5,568 bases of DNA from Candidatus Cloacimonadota bacterium (GTDB lineage: Bacteria > Cloacimonadota > Cloacimonadia > Cloacimonadales > TCS61): contig JAFGEH010000001.1 of NCBI GenBank assembly GCA_016931665.1, forward strand, positions 1-5,568. The letters are read 5' to 3'. The notes under the pieces are model-generated. The model was not told the origin of the DNA, ran no database searches, and saw only the letters and a list, made by a program, of their open reading frames with translations. Shown one piece after another: positions 5,241 through 5,568 of the stretch. Within the stretch, counting starts at the first letter, position 1. Each line of letters opens with the position of its first letter. The translations under genes and the position numbers were made by a program.

Positions 5241-5568
5241 TGAAAGTCAAGATCTGCAGCTTTATCCTGTTCTCACTTATTCTGGCCGGCCTGTCAGCCG
5301 TGGATGTGACCATCTACGAGATCCAGTTCACCACTTCTCCCAGTGGAGATTCCCCCTACGCCGGGCAGGTGGTAACTACCACAGGTATTGTTACCGGTAC
5401 CGGTTTTGCCGGATACAGCGATAACTTTTTCATCTCGGAACCCACTGGCGGTGCCTGGAAAGGTGTTTATATTTATGATGCCGATCAGAACGTTGATCTG
5501 GGTGATGAGATTGAGATCACCGGCACTGTTTCGGAGTATTTCGGCTTGACCGAGATCGGTTCGGGAAC
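5240..5568 (+). CDS. Secreted protein with N-terminal OB-fold-like domain (3' partial)
   Basis: The frame opens with ATG at 5240 and stays open to the window edge, giving 109 full codons. Residues 1-20 form a Sec signal peptide: Lys2 and Lys4, a hydrophobic core FILFSLILAGL, and a likely cut after LSA at 18-20. The mature part starts with VTIYEIQF and then shows alternating strands: GQVVTTTGIVTGTG, DNFFISEP, GVYIYDA, VDLGDEIEITGTVSEYFGLTEI. This is the pattern of the OB-fold-like domain found at the N-terminus of, or beside, secreted endonuclease/exonuclease/phosphatase-type DNases (ExeM/NucH-like) and of lamin-tail surface proteins. The catalytic part, if any, lies beyond the edge, so no enzyme function can be claimed. 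The start shares a base with the lspA stop, so the gene is probably the sixth in the operon. Confidence is high for a real exported protein and moderate for the fold. Confidence 0.85.
   Translation, partial: MKVKICSFILFSLILAGLSAVDVTIYEIQFTTSPSGDSPYAGQVVTTTGIVTGTGFAGYSDNFFISEPTGGAWKGVYIYDADQNVDLGDEIEITGTVSEYFGLTEIGSG

Overview
The window carries nine protein-coding genes, two of them cut by the window edges, packed with almost no spare sequence. Every complete gene belongs to a well-known bacterial family. No RNA gene, CRISPR array, insertion sequence or integration site was found by reading. Base composition looks balanced, and Leu and Ser codons of the TTA/CTA/TCA type are sparse. The mix suggests an anaerobic, fermentative, Gram-negative-type bacterium: butyrate kinase, a clostripain-like lipoprotein, and secreted beta-rich proteins with fibronectin-III-like and OB-fold-like modules. 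The style of the two edge proteins recalls the Cloacimonadota (Cloacimonas-like) branch of the FCB superphylum. That placement is an impression from protein style, not a demonstrated assignment.

Layout. Bases 2-256 (+) are the last 84 codons of a protein ending in a fibronectin-III-like module. Fifteen bases later, tail to tail, a minus-strand pair is read leftwards: butyrate kinase (2522 to 1446), then a clostripain (C11) family lipoprotein (1453 to 272), overlapping by 8 bp. Bases 2523-2720 form an AT-rich divergent control region. From 2721 rightwards on the plus strand runs a tight cluster: thymidine kinase, YggT, purine nucleoside phosphorylase, a TraR/DksA-type zinc protein, signal peptidase II (LspA), and the start of a secreted OB-fold-like protein running off the edge. 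Successive junctions are -1, +2, +3, -1 and -1 bases, with three stop/start overlaps of the TAATG or TAGTG type. This is almost certainly one translationally coupled operon.

How the genes relate. Tdk and the phosphorylase are nucleoside-salvage enzymes. LspA is the peptidase that would process lipoproteins such as the C11 protein encoded in the same window. Butyrate kinase makes ATP from an acyl phosphate at the end of butyrate or branched-chain acid fermentation. The order yggT - (other gene) - TraR/DksA-like - lspA resembles the Bacillus ylmG ... ileS-ylyA-lspA neighbourhood, so this part looks like an old housekeeping arrangement with salvage genes added.

No undescribed system stands out. 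The points most worth a second look are the overlapping kinase/protease pair, a seven-codon ORF that ends on the tdk start codon, the divergent promoter region, and the unidentified secreted protein at the right edge.
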